Part shown: positions 1 through 6,947 of the stretch, in pieces
How the letters are laid out: each line of letters opens with the position of its first letter
Position numbering within the stretch: the stretch's first letter is position 1
Source: Mycobacterium sp. NAZ190054
GTDB lineage: Bacteria; Actinomycetota; Actinomycetes; Mycobacteriales; Mycobacteriaceae
Assembly: GCF_001545925.1 (NCBI RefSeq)
Contig: NZ_LMVQ01000002.1
Coordinates: forward strand, 1 to 46,197
DNA length: 46,197 nt
Reading direction: 5' to 3'
Notes under the pieces: model-generated
What the model was told of the DNA's origin: nothing
Seen by the model: the letters and a program-made list of their open reading frames with translations, nothing else
Databases searched by the model: none
Position numbers and translations under genes: made by a program

Positions 1-924
1 AACCCGCGGCGCCGGCTGCCGACGTCGATCCGCAGGCCGGCGACAGCGAGGACCTCACCGACGGGCCCGATCCCACCGAGGACCCCCAGGCGGCTGGTGC
101 GGCGGCTCGTGCTGGGCGCTGCGGCCCGCGACGACGAGTGGATCACCGATGACGTGTGGCGGTTGCGCACCGCCGGCAACTGGTCGTTCCTGGGCCGTCC
201 GCACCCGCGGCGCCGCGAACGCCTGTTCGCCCAGCTGTACCGGTACGCCGAGGACCCCGATCCCGACAGCCTGCTGGGTGCGCTGGCCGAGGTGCCGGCA
301 GCGGGCGCGGTGGATCCGGTCGGCCAGGTGCCGCACTGGCTCTTCGCGTTCGACGCCGCAGGCATGGCCGCGCTGCGCGCCGCGGCGTTGCTGAGCACGC
401 ATCCCGACACGCTCGCCCAGTGCGAGACCGAGGACAGCGACCGGGTCCGGGTGCGTCCGTACCTGCGGGCCGCCGTGCTGGAGTCGGTACGGCTGTGGCC
501 GACCACACCGGCCATCCTGCGGGAGGTCGCCGCCCGGACCATCTGGCACGAAGGCACCCCCGACGAGGTGACGGTGTCGCCGCCGGCCACGGTGCTCATC
601 CCGGTCCCGGCGTTCCACCGCGACCCCGAACTGGTCCCGTTCGCCGACGCGTTCAGCCCCGACATCTGGCTCGACGGCCGCGCCGCGCAGTACCCGCAGC
701 TGGTGCCGTTCAGCGCCGGCCCCGCCGACTGTCCGGGACGCGACCTCGTGCTGTTCGTGACCAGCGCGCTGCTGGCCTCGCTGCTGTCCCGGATCCACCT
801 CACGTTGACCGCGGGCGGCCCGCTCGACCCCGGCCGTCCGCTGCCCGCTACGCTCAACCAGTTCGGACTGGCGTTCCGCGCCACCGCCGCAACGGTTCCC
901 GCGGAGCCGGCCGCACCGTCCTGA
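1..924 (+). CDS. Cytochrome P450, C-terminal part (5' end outside the window, probable frame switch near base 90)
   Basis: Heme-thiolate monooxygenase, C-terminal half. The helix K motif ESVRLWPTT (ExxR) and the heme-ligand loop FSAGPADCPGRDLVLF with its cysteine are both visible, and the protein ends at TGA 922-924. P450-like sequence is readable from about base 88 (RLVRRLVLG, then ARDDEW). Before that, the same frame gives an arginine-rich stretch unlike protein. The third frame instead gives a plausible acidic Pro/Asp/Glu-rich segment (DVDPQAGDSEDLTDGPDP), which suggests a one-base frame change at about 85-92. A GTG at 97 could serve as a start, but it would leave the P450 without its N-terminal half. 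Substrate unknown. The downstream fadE2-like gene begins about 46 bases later on the same strand. Confidence 0.75.
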   Translation, partial: NPRRRLPTSIRRPATARTSPTGPIPPRTPRRLVRRLVLGAAARDDEWITDDVWRLRTAGNWSFLGRPHPRRRERLFAQLYRYAEDPDPDSLLGALAEVPAAGAVDPVGQVPHWLFAFDAAGMAALRAAALLSTHPDTLAQCETEDSDRVRVRPYLRAAVLESVRLWPTTPAILREVAARTIWHEGTPDEVTVSPPATVLIPVPAFHRDPELVPFADAFSPDIWLDGRAAQYPQLVPFSAGPADCPGRDLVLFVTSALLASLLSRIHLTLTAGGPLDPGRPLPATLNQFGLAFRATAATVPAEPAAPS

Positions 925-970
925 TCGGGCGGTAAGCCCGCCCGTCCACCGGTGTCATATCGTGGCGGTC

Positions 971-2227
971 ATGGACTTCGCGATGTCTGCCAAGGCGGCC
1001 GATTACCACGAGCGGTTGACCGACTTCATGACCGAGTTCGTGTTCCCGGCCGAGGAGTCCTACCACCGCTACCGCGTCGAGGCCGGCCCGGACGATCACA
1101 CCGTTCCGCCGGTGGTCGAGGAGCTCAAGAAACTCGCCAGGGAGCGCGGGCTGTGGAACCTGTTCCTGCCGTCGGTGTCGGGGCTGTCGAACCTGGAGTA
1201 CGCGCCGCTGGCGGAGCTGACCGGCTGGAGCATGGAGATCGCGCCGGAGGTCACCAACTGCGCGGCCCCGGACACGGGCAACATGGAGACCCTGCACCTG
1301 TTCGCGACCGAGGAGCAGCGCAAGCAGTGGCTCGAACCGCTGCTGGCCGGTGAGATCCGCAGCGCGTTCGCGATGACCGAGCCCGCGGTGGCCTCCAGCG
1401 ACGCCCGCAACATCGAGACCACGATGCTGCGCGACGGTGACGACTACGTCATCAACGGCCGCAAATGGTGGATCACCGGCGCCGCCGATCCGCGCTGCAA
1501 GATCCTGATCGTGATGGGGCGCACCAATCCCGACGGCCCCAGCCACCGGCAGCAGTCGATGATCCTGGTGCCGGTCGACACCCCCGGGGTCTCGATCGAG
1601 CGGTCGCTGCCGGTGTTCGGCTGGCAGGACCAGCACGGTCACTGCGAGATCGTCTTCGACAACGTGCGGGTGCCGTCGTCGAATCTGCTCGACGAGGAAG
1701 GGTCCGGCTTCGCGATCGCGCAGGCGCGGCTGGGTCCGGGCCGCATCCACCACTGCATGCGCGCGATCGGCGCGGCCGAGCGGGCGCTGGCGCTGATGGT
1801 CGACCGGGTGCAGAAGCGCGTCGCGTTCGGCAAGCCGCTGGCCGAGCAGGGCGTGGTCCGCGAGGCGATCGCCAAGTCGCGCAACGAGATCGAGCAGACC
1901 CGGCTGCTGTGCCACAAGGCGGCCTGGACCATCGACCAGCACGGCAACAAGAGCAAGGACGCCCAGCTGCTGGTCGCGCAGGTCAAGGCCGTCGCCCCGC
2001 AGATGGCCTGCGACGTGATCGACCGCGCCATCCAGGTGCACGGCGGGGCCGGGGTCTCCGACGATGTGCCGCTGGCGCGGCTGTACAGCTGGCACCGCGC
2101 GATGCGGCTCTTCGACGGGCCCGACGAGGTGCACATGCGCACCATCGCCCGCGCCGAACTCGGCAAGGAGAAGTCCGCGCTGGCAGCGGCCGCGTGCGGC
2201 CAGTCGGTCGAGGCGGTGACGCGCTGA
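971..2227 (+). CDS. fadE2: Acyl-CoA dehydrogenase, FadE2-like (ACAD10/11 type)
   Basis: Flavoprotein of about 418 residues that would oxidise an acyl-CoA to the 2-enoyl-CoA in the cytosol. Visible family features: an N-terminal helical region, the FAMTEP segment that opens the FAD/substrate-binding beta domain (about residue 135), a conserved R-I-H-H block, and a C-terminal helical domain with QVHGGAGVSDD and a DGPDEVH segment near the end. ATG 971 (MDFAMSAKAADY) is preferred because family similarity begins there; an in-frame GTG at 962 would add three residues. The stop overlaps the ptpB start by one base, so the two are co-transcribed. The same pair is adjacent in M. tuberculosis (Rv0154c/Rv0153c), which supports the name. 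The physiological substrate is not established. Confidence 0.88.
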   Translation: MDFAMSAKAADYHERLTDFMTEFVFPAEESYHRYRVEAGPDDHTVPPVVEELKKLARERGLWNLFLPSVSGLSNLEYAPLAELTGWSMEIAPEVTNCAAPDTGNMETLHLFATEEQRKQWLEPLLAGEIRSAFAMTEPAVASSDARNIETTMLRDGDDYVINGRKWWITGAADPRCKILIVMGRTNPDGPSHRQQSMILVPVDTPGVSIERSLPVFGWQDQHGHCEIVFDNVRVPSSNLLDEEGSGFAIAQARLGPGRIHHCMRAIGAAERALALMVDRVQKRVAFGKPLAEQGVVREAIAKSRNEIEQTRLLCHKAAWTIDQHGNKSKDAQLLVAQVKAVAPQMACDVIDRAIQVHGGAGVSDDVPLARLYSWHRAMRLFDGPDEVHMRTIARAELGKEKSALAAAACGQSVEAVTR

Positions 2228-3027
2228 TGCCTTCGACCGGCGGAGAACTGTCGGGCGCCTGGAACTTCCGCGACGTCTCCGATCAGACGGGCATCGCACC
2301 GGGGCGCTTCTTCCGCGCCAGTGAGCTTTCCAAGCTCGACGACAGGGGCCGCGCCGCACTGGCGGGCTACGGCGTCACCGACGTCGCCGATCTGCGCACG
2401 TCGCGCGAACTGGAGCGGCACGGCCCCGGACTGGTGCCCGCCGGTGTCGAGATCCATCACCTGCCGTTCGTCGAGACCATGGCCGCCGACGGCGAATCCC
2501 CGCACGAGCACGCGTTCCAGCGGATGATGACCGACAAGCGCGCGGATGAGCCCGTCGTCGACGCCGCGGCCCGCTACATGACCGAGGAGTACGGACGTAT
2601 CGCGTCGGCGCCACTGGCCCGCCGCGCCGTGCACCGGGTGGTGACCCTGCTCGGTTCGGAACACGCTGTGCTCGCGCACTGCTTCGCCGGCAAGGACCGC
2701 ACCGGCTTCACCATCGCGGTGGTGCTCGAGGCCGCCGGCGTCGACCGCGACGCGATCATGGCGGACTACCTGCGCAGCAATGTCGCGGTGCCGCAGTTGC
2801 GGGAGAGCATCCTGGAGTCGGTGCGGGTGCGGGCGGCCGAGGCTCCCGAGATCATGGAGCTGGCCGAGGCGCGGCTGACCGACGCGGTGCTCGGGGTGCG
2901 CGAGCAGTACCTCGATACCGCGCGCCGCACGATCGACGACGAGTACGGTTCCCTGACAAGCTATCTGGCGGCCGCCGGGGTGACCGAGGAGGACGTCCGC
3001 CGGCTCCGAAAGGCCCTCCACGGCTGA
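2227..3027 (+). CDS. ptpB: Tyrosine/phosphoinositide phosphatase, PtpB family
   Basis: Protein of 266 residues, close to the length of M. tuberculosis PtpB (276). It carries the phosphatase P-loop HCFAGKDRTG (HCx5RT) with the nucleophilic cysteine at about residue 152. The N-terminal signature GAWNFRDV and the DLRTSRELERHGPG segment are typical of the DUF1222/Y_phosphatase3 group. In pathogenic mycobacteria the protein is secreted and dephosphorylates host phosphotyrosine and phosphoinositides; in an environmental species the target is unknown. No signal peptide is seen. It overlaps fadE2 by one base (TGATG), indicating translational coupling. The next gene is more than 100 bases downstream, across an inverted repeat. 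Confidence 0.9.
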   Translation: MPSTGGELSGAWNFRDVSDQTGIAPGRFFRASELSKLDDRGRAALAGYGVTDVADLRTSRELERHGPGLVPAGVEIHHLPFVETMAADGESPHEHAFQRMMTDKRADEPVVDAAARYMTEEYGRIASAPLARRAVHRVVTLLGSEHAVLAHCFAGKDRTGFTIAVVLEAAGVDRDAIMADYLRSNVAVPQLRESILESVRVRAAEAPEIMELAEARLTDAVLGVREQYLDTARRTIDDEYGSLTSYLAAAGVTEEDVRRLRKALHG

Positions 3028-3050
3028 GCCCGCGGCGGATGCGGGGCGGT

Positions 3051-3103
3051 TTGCGTAACGTCACGGCGTTTTCGCGACCGAATTTCGCCACCCCGTTACG
3101 CAA
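3051..3103. repeat. 10-bp perfect inverted repeat in the ptpB/DUF559 intergenic region
   Basis: TTGCGTAACG at 3051-3060 is repeated in reverse complement as CGTTACGCAA at 3094-3103, with a 33-base spacer. It lies between ptpB and the DUF559 gene. It could form a long-loop hairpin or be a paired protein-binding site; there is no T-run like that of a classical terminator. Function unknown. Confidence 0.55.
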
Positions 3104-3138
3104 CTCGTTCTGTCGGTGCCCTCGACCACACTGCCGCC

Positions 3139-3991
3139 ATGGACAGTCCCTTCCTCGGCAGCGCAGCACTCGCTGCCGGCACGGTGACCCGCCATCAGTT
3201 GCGCACCAGGTTCGTCGCGGTGCACAACGACGTGTACGTACTGAAGGGCACCAAACCGACCGCGCTGCTCCGCGCGAAGGCGTGCTGGCTGCGCTCGCGC
3301 GGTCACGGTGTGCTGGCGGGCTATTCGGCTGCCGCCGTACACGGCACCAGATGGATCGACCCCAAACTGCCCGCGACGATCATCGACACCAACCGCAGGC
3401 GGACGCCCGGCGTGGTCACGTGGGCGACTGCACTCGCCGTAGACGAGATCTGCACCGTGGACGGCATGCCGCGTGACGATACCCGCGCGCACCGCGATCG
3501 ATCTTGCTCGGCGGTATCCGCTCGACACGGCGATCGCCGCCGTCGATGCGCTCGCGCGGGCGACGCGGCTGGCTGTGGGCGCCATCGAAGCCGCTGTCGA
3601 CCGGTATCCCGGGCGCCATGGCAAAAGCCGGGTACGGAACGTCCTCGATTTCGTCGACCCCGGTGCGGAGTCACCGCAGGAGACGTGGTTGCGGCTCATC
3701 GTCGTCCGCGCGGGATATCCCCGGCCCCGCGCCCAGTTGCCCGTACTCAACGAATACGGCGTTCACATCGGCACCGTCGACCTCGGGTGGGCCGAGCACA
3801 AGATCGCGTTGGAGTACGAGGGCAAGCAGCATCGGCTGAGCGCTGAACAGTTCGACAAAGACATCCGCCGCTATGACGAGATGATCGAGTTGGGGTGGAC
3901 CGTGATCCGCCTGACCGCCAGGGACACCGAAGGCACCGTGCTCATCAGGCTCGCCGATGCGTGGAACCGCCGGATGCCCGCCGCCGGTTAG
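3139..3991 (+). pseudogene. DUF559 / AbiEi-like protein, interrupted by a single frameshift
   Basis: Two overlapping reading frames together give one protein of about 284 residues. The first (from ATG 3139) has an N-terminal winged-helix-like part (TVTRHQLRTRFVAVHNDVYV) and the AGYSAAAVHG segment. It loses the frame just after DGMP, near 3470. The second frame resumes with VTIPARTAIDLARRYPLDTA and ends in a DUF559 (Vsr-like nuclease fold) domain containing ETWLRLIVVRAG, LGWAEHKIALEYEGKQH and YDEMIELGW. Removing one C at about 3470-3473 restores the frame. Mycobacteria carry many such proteins, often annotated as type IV toxin-antitoxin AbiEi family; their role is poorly known. It is either a real frameshifted pseudogene or a sequencing error. 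The stop overlaps the convergent DUF456 gene. Confidence 0.75.
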
Positions 3992-4473
3992 AGCGTCAGG
4001 ACCACCCCGACCACCCACGCCACCGTCGCCAGCAGCGCGCCGGTGAGCTCCACGCCGACCGACAGCGCCACCCCTTTCACCGCGTGCCAGGTCGACGCCC
4101 ACGCCCGCGTGACGTCCCGCCGGATTCCCATCTCCGCGGCGAAAACCCCGAGCACGAAGCCGATCAGCAGCCCGATCACCGGAATGACGAAGAACCCGAC
4201 CACCCCCGCGATGCCGCCGAGGACGAGCACCGACGTGCGCACGTCGGCCTGCCGCATCCGTTTGACGGGCCAGGTGTATTTGATGATCTGGGATGCGACG
4301 AACACCGCCGCCGCGACACCGAACACCACCCACGACACCGCGGTGTTCACGACGAACGCCCACACCGCGATCGCGCCGATCACCAGGATCCCGCCGGGCA
4401 GGATCGGCACCACGATGCCGGCCAGGCCGATTGCGATCGCCAACGCGACGAGGACGAGGCCGCCGGTGCTCAT
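3988..4473 (-). CDS. DUF456 family membrane protein
   Basis: Protein of 161 residues made mostly of hydrophobic segments. About five membrane spans can be seen: near residues 5-20, 25-60 (two close spans), 82-110 and 135-160. The glycine-rich IVVPILPGGILV near the N-terminus is typical of DUF456. The charged cytosolic loop KYTWPVKRMRQADVRTS lies in the middle. The biochemical role of the family is unknown. The start ATG is at 4471-4473 and the stop TAA overlaps the end of the convergent DUF559 gene by a few bases. The next minus-strand coding sequence upstream is the truncated methyltransferase end. Confidence 0.8.
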   Translation of the reverse strand: MSTGGLVLVALAIAIGLAGIVVPILPGGILVIGAIAVWAFVVNTAVSWVVFGVAAAVFVASQIIKYTWPVKRMRQADVRTSVLVLGGIAGVVGFFVIPVIGLLIGFVLGVFAAEMGIRRDVTRAWASTWHAVKGVALSVGVELTGALLATVAWVVGVVLTL

Positions 4474-4491
4474 GCCGGCGAGCCTACGGGT

Positions 4492-4635
4492 TCACGGCTT
4501 GCGGCCGCGTACCCACTGCACGGTGCCGACGGTCTTGGTGCGCACGCCGACCAGGCCGAGGCCTTCGAGGCTGTCGCCGAGTTCGTCGTCGCCGAAGACG
4601 TGGACGCCCGCGTTCGGCAGGTAGCGCAGCAGCGC
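4492..4635 (-). pseudogene. Class I SAM methyltransferase, C-terminal remnant
   Basis: The minus strand encodes a well-preserved C-terminus beginning near ALLRYLPNAGVHVFGDDEL and running through EGLGLVGVRTKTVGTVQWV to a TGA at 4492-4494. There is no start or SAM-binding region upstream; at about 4635 the homology stops and IS30-like sequence begins on the other strand. The complementary N-terminal part, ending in the SAM-binding motif ALDVGSGP, lies on the same strand at 38264-38533. I infer that the two are pieces of one gene. The fusion to the upstream minus-strand reading frame (open to about 5079) is accidental. Confidence 0.7.
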
Positions 4636-5030
4636 CCTTCGCGGCAATCGACCGGCCGCAAGCCGGACAATGGGAGGGAGACCTCGTCGGCAACAACCAC
4701 CTCTCTGCGATCGGGACCCGGCGGTGATGCGATCGATTACCTGGGATCCGGGTACCGAGATGGCTCGCCAACGCAGAGAAGCTTGGCGCGCTCGTCTAAT
4801 TCTGCGACTCCAGCCCTCCATGGCAACGCGGCACCAACGGACTGTTGCGCGACTACTTCCCCCAAGGGCGTCACGCTCATCAACCATCCACCGGAGCTTT
4901 TGCCAACCGTTGAGGACGGACTCGACGACCGCCCTCGAATGGTCCTCAAGATCGTTGCCCGGCCGATCTATTCGCTGCGCTGCTAACTCATCGGGTCCGT
5001 CGGTGTTGCGACGTTGACTGGAACCCACCT
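4636..5030 (+). pseudogene. IS30-family transposase, decayed remnant
   Basis: Fragments of an IS30-type DDE transposase can be read in three different frames. First comes DRPQAGQWEGDL with SAIGT (4640-4720), matching the family's GHWEGDL block. Next is ITWDPGTEMAR (about 4733-4765), matching TWDQGxEM around the second Asp. Then come PWQRGTNGLLRDYFP and KGVTL (4818-4875), matching PWQRGTNENTNGLLRDYFPKG with the usual ENTN missing, and finally LLPTVEDGLDDRPRMVLK (about 4897-4950). An extra C after YFP accounts for one frameshift; the N-terminal HTH region is absent. The element is dead. It lies directly against the truncated methyltransferase, so it marks the left island junction. The terminal inverted repeats could not be identified with confidence. 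Confidence 0.75.
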
Positions 5031-5043
5031 CGGAACTGATAGC

Positions 5044-5461
5044 CAGCGGTACTTCCGACAGGAGATAGGCCGATCGCATGAATTAGTGAACGACAACCGC
5101 CAAGGCGGCGTCCGGGTCGAAATCGATCATCCTCGGCGGCCACCACACCGGTTTCGAACTCCCACTCAGCCGCACATTCCTGCTCGTACTCCAGCAGAAC
5201 CCGTTGTGCGGCGTTGTCGGCGCGCGAACAACCGTGTCCTCCAACTCCGGGCTTCGGGCCAGACCGGGCAAACTCCCGGATCGACCCAGTAGTCCAAGCC
5301 GCTGCCCTGGTAGATGGGGCTTGCCGCCAAGGGAAAGGAACTCGGCGGAGCGACTCTCGACGCGGGGCCAACTACTCCCAATGCGTCCGTAGTTCAGCTG
5401 TTACGCGTCTGCGCGCCTTCGCCTATCCAGTGGCGAAGACGGGCAACTGCCGCCGAGGCGG
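5044..5461 (-). pseudogene. Decayed coding sequence, unrecognised
   Basis: This 418-base stretch has no intact gene. On the minus strand, protein-like pieces can be joined only by changing frame: SPIYQGSGLDYWVDPG, then LARSPELEDTVVRA, then DNAAQRVLLEYEQECAAEWE, then FDPDAALAVVVH with a stop near 5083. This looks like the decayed C-terminal half of one protein. I do not recognise the family. No promoter or hairpin stands out. Confidence 0.3.
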
Positions 5462-6853
5462 TTACTTGTGCAGCAGCGCGGCGATGTCGGCGACGTTATC
5501 AACGGACTCCAGGTTGTCGACCATGGTCACCAGGCGGTCGATCTGAGCGTCGTCGATGGCGGCGGACGCCAGGCTGCGGAACTTGGCCACCAGCTCCTCG
5601 TGGGTCATCGGGTTCTGCGGTGCACCCTTGCGGTACATCTCCTCGCGAAGGAAGGTACGACCGTCCTTGAGGGTGATCTGCGTACGCGAACCCCAGTAGA
5701 GATCCCAGTCGACGATCTCTGTGGCACGGCCGTACTTCAGGTCGCCATGCACGTGAAGTTTGTCCCCCACGGCCAGCACTTTCGGATCCTTGAGAACCTC
5801 GGGATCGACGTAGTACTTGAGCTCATTGCCACCCTTGACCATCGCCAATCCGAGGCTGTACGCCAAGCTGAACTGCGCGCCGATGGTGTCCTGCGGCTTG
5901 GTGATCGCCGCGCCGTGGTTGAGCGCGTGTGGGTTGATCCAGACGTCGATGCGCTCGAGGTCGTCGAAGGTGACGTCGTTCTCACGGATCAGATGAGTGA
6001 ACGCTTGGATTGCGGTCGGAATGGTGCCGACGGTCGGGTAGGCCTTGACGATGCGCTTCTCCAGCACGAACCAGTCCGGTGAGTCCTCCTCGAGAATGCC
6101 GGACACATCGTCGAGGCGGGCGTGCAGCCGGCCGAGCCCACGCTTGCCCTCGAAGATCTCTGGTGGGCCGGTCAAACCGTTCTGTGCCAGCAATGTCGCA
6201 ACCATGCCCGCGCGGGCGGCCATTCCCGAGTGGTAGCGCTTGACCTCACCGCCACCCTGGTCGTACTCCATCGTGCCCGACGAGTGGCTGCCCGTGATCG
6301 ACAGCGCGTTGACGATCGTGTCCACGCCGAGATCGAGCAGCTTCGCCGTGACCGTGGCAGAGCCGAACGGCCCGACCAGCGCCTGCGCGTGAAAGCCCAG
6401 TTCTGAGATGGGGCGCGTCAACACCCGGCCGATCTTGTAGAGCACCTGACAGCCGAGCACGACTGCCAGGAGGAAATCGCGACCCGACAGTCGATGAGCC
6501 TCGGCGAGCGCGAGAGCGGAGGCGACGGTGATGCTGCTGGCATGGGTGCCGCCGGAGTACCCGGTGTCATCGAACTCGCAAGAATGCGCGAAGTTCGAAT
6601 TGACCATGGCGGCATCGGGCGAGCAAACCTTGTCACCGTGGCCGGCGATGGTGCTCTGGGGCTTGCTCCCCAACTCCAGTGCCAACTCATAGCTCGGCCG
6701 GGTCCATGGCAGCGTCGAGCCCATCAGGATGATCCCGAACTGATCGAGGATGGCTTCCTTGGCGGCGGTGATCGTATTGGGCGGGAGGTCTTCGTACTTC
6801 AGTGAGGCGATGTATTCGGCGAGCCCCCGCGCAATCGGGTCGGCTGTCGTCAT
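5462..6853 (-). CDS. MmgE/PrpD family protein (TTT system A)
   Basis: Protein of 463 residues, a typical length for the MmgE/PrpD fold. The family includes 2-methylcitrate dehydratase, cis-aconitate decarboxylase and iminodisuccinate epimerase. The N-terminal LAEYIASLKYEDLPP, the helical DQFGIILMGS region and the AHSCEFDD block (HxxExDD) are visible; the C-terminal domain follows from about residue 270 (KAYPTVGTIPTAIQAF). A related protein of 461 residues lies at 33919 in an equivalent gene order. It is the last gene of the minus-strand run TctC, TctA-TctB, PrpD. It probably acts in the cytosol on the imported acid, by dehydration, decarboxylation or epimerisation; which one cannot be decided. 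Start ATG 6853 has AAGGA eight bases upstream. Confidence 0.85.
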   Translation of the reverse strand: MTTADPIARGLAEYIASLKYEDLPPNTITAAKEAILDQFGIILMGSTLPWTRPSYELALELGSKPQSTIAGHGDKVCSPDAAMVNSNFAHSCEFDDTGYSGGTHASSITVASALALAEAHRLSGRDFLLAVVLGCQVLYKIGRVLTRPISELGFHAQALVGPFGSATVTAKLLDLGVDTIVNALSITGSHSSGTMEYDQGGGEVKRYHSGMAARAGMVATLLAQNGLTGPPEIFEGKRGLGRLHARLDDVSGILEEDSPDWFVLEKRIVKAYPTVGTIPTAIQAFTHLIRENDVTFDDLERIDVWINPHALNHGAAITKPQDTIGAQFSLAYSLGLAMVKGGNELKYYVDPEVLKDPKVLAVGDKLHVHGDLKYGRATEIVDWDLYWGSRTQITLKDGRTFLREEMYRKGAPQNPMTHEELVAKFRSLASAAIDDAQIDRLVTMVDNLESVDNVADIAALLHK

Positions 6854-6947
6854 TGGAGGTCCTTCGGGGTCGGGGGAGAGATCAGGCGAGCAAGGATCGA
6901 CGTTCGGGTGCCGTGCGGCGGTGCTCGACCCAGTCCACCGTCCGCCA

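Noticed and set aside
854..2359. Long minus-strand open frame opposite fadE2
   Set aside because: It is a high-GC shadow: Arg/His/Asp-rich text with no family features, while the plus strand encodes a clear acyl-CoA dehydrogenase.
5388..5425. GCGTCCGTAGTTCAGCTGTTA resembles the 5' part of a tRNA (acceptor and D-arm), which could be an integration-site remnant
   Set aside because: No matching anticodon arm, T-arm (GTTCGANTCC) or 3' acceptor strand follows, so a tRNA gene or att site cannot be supported.
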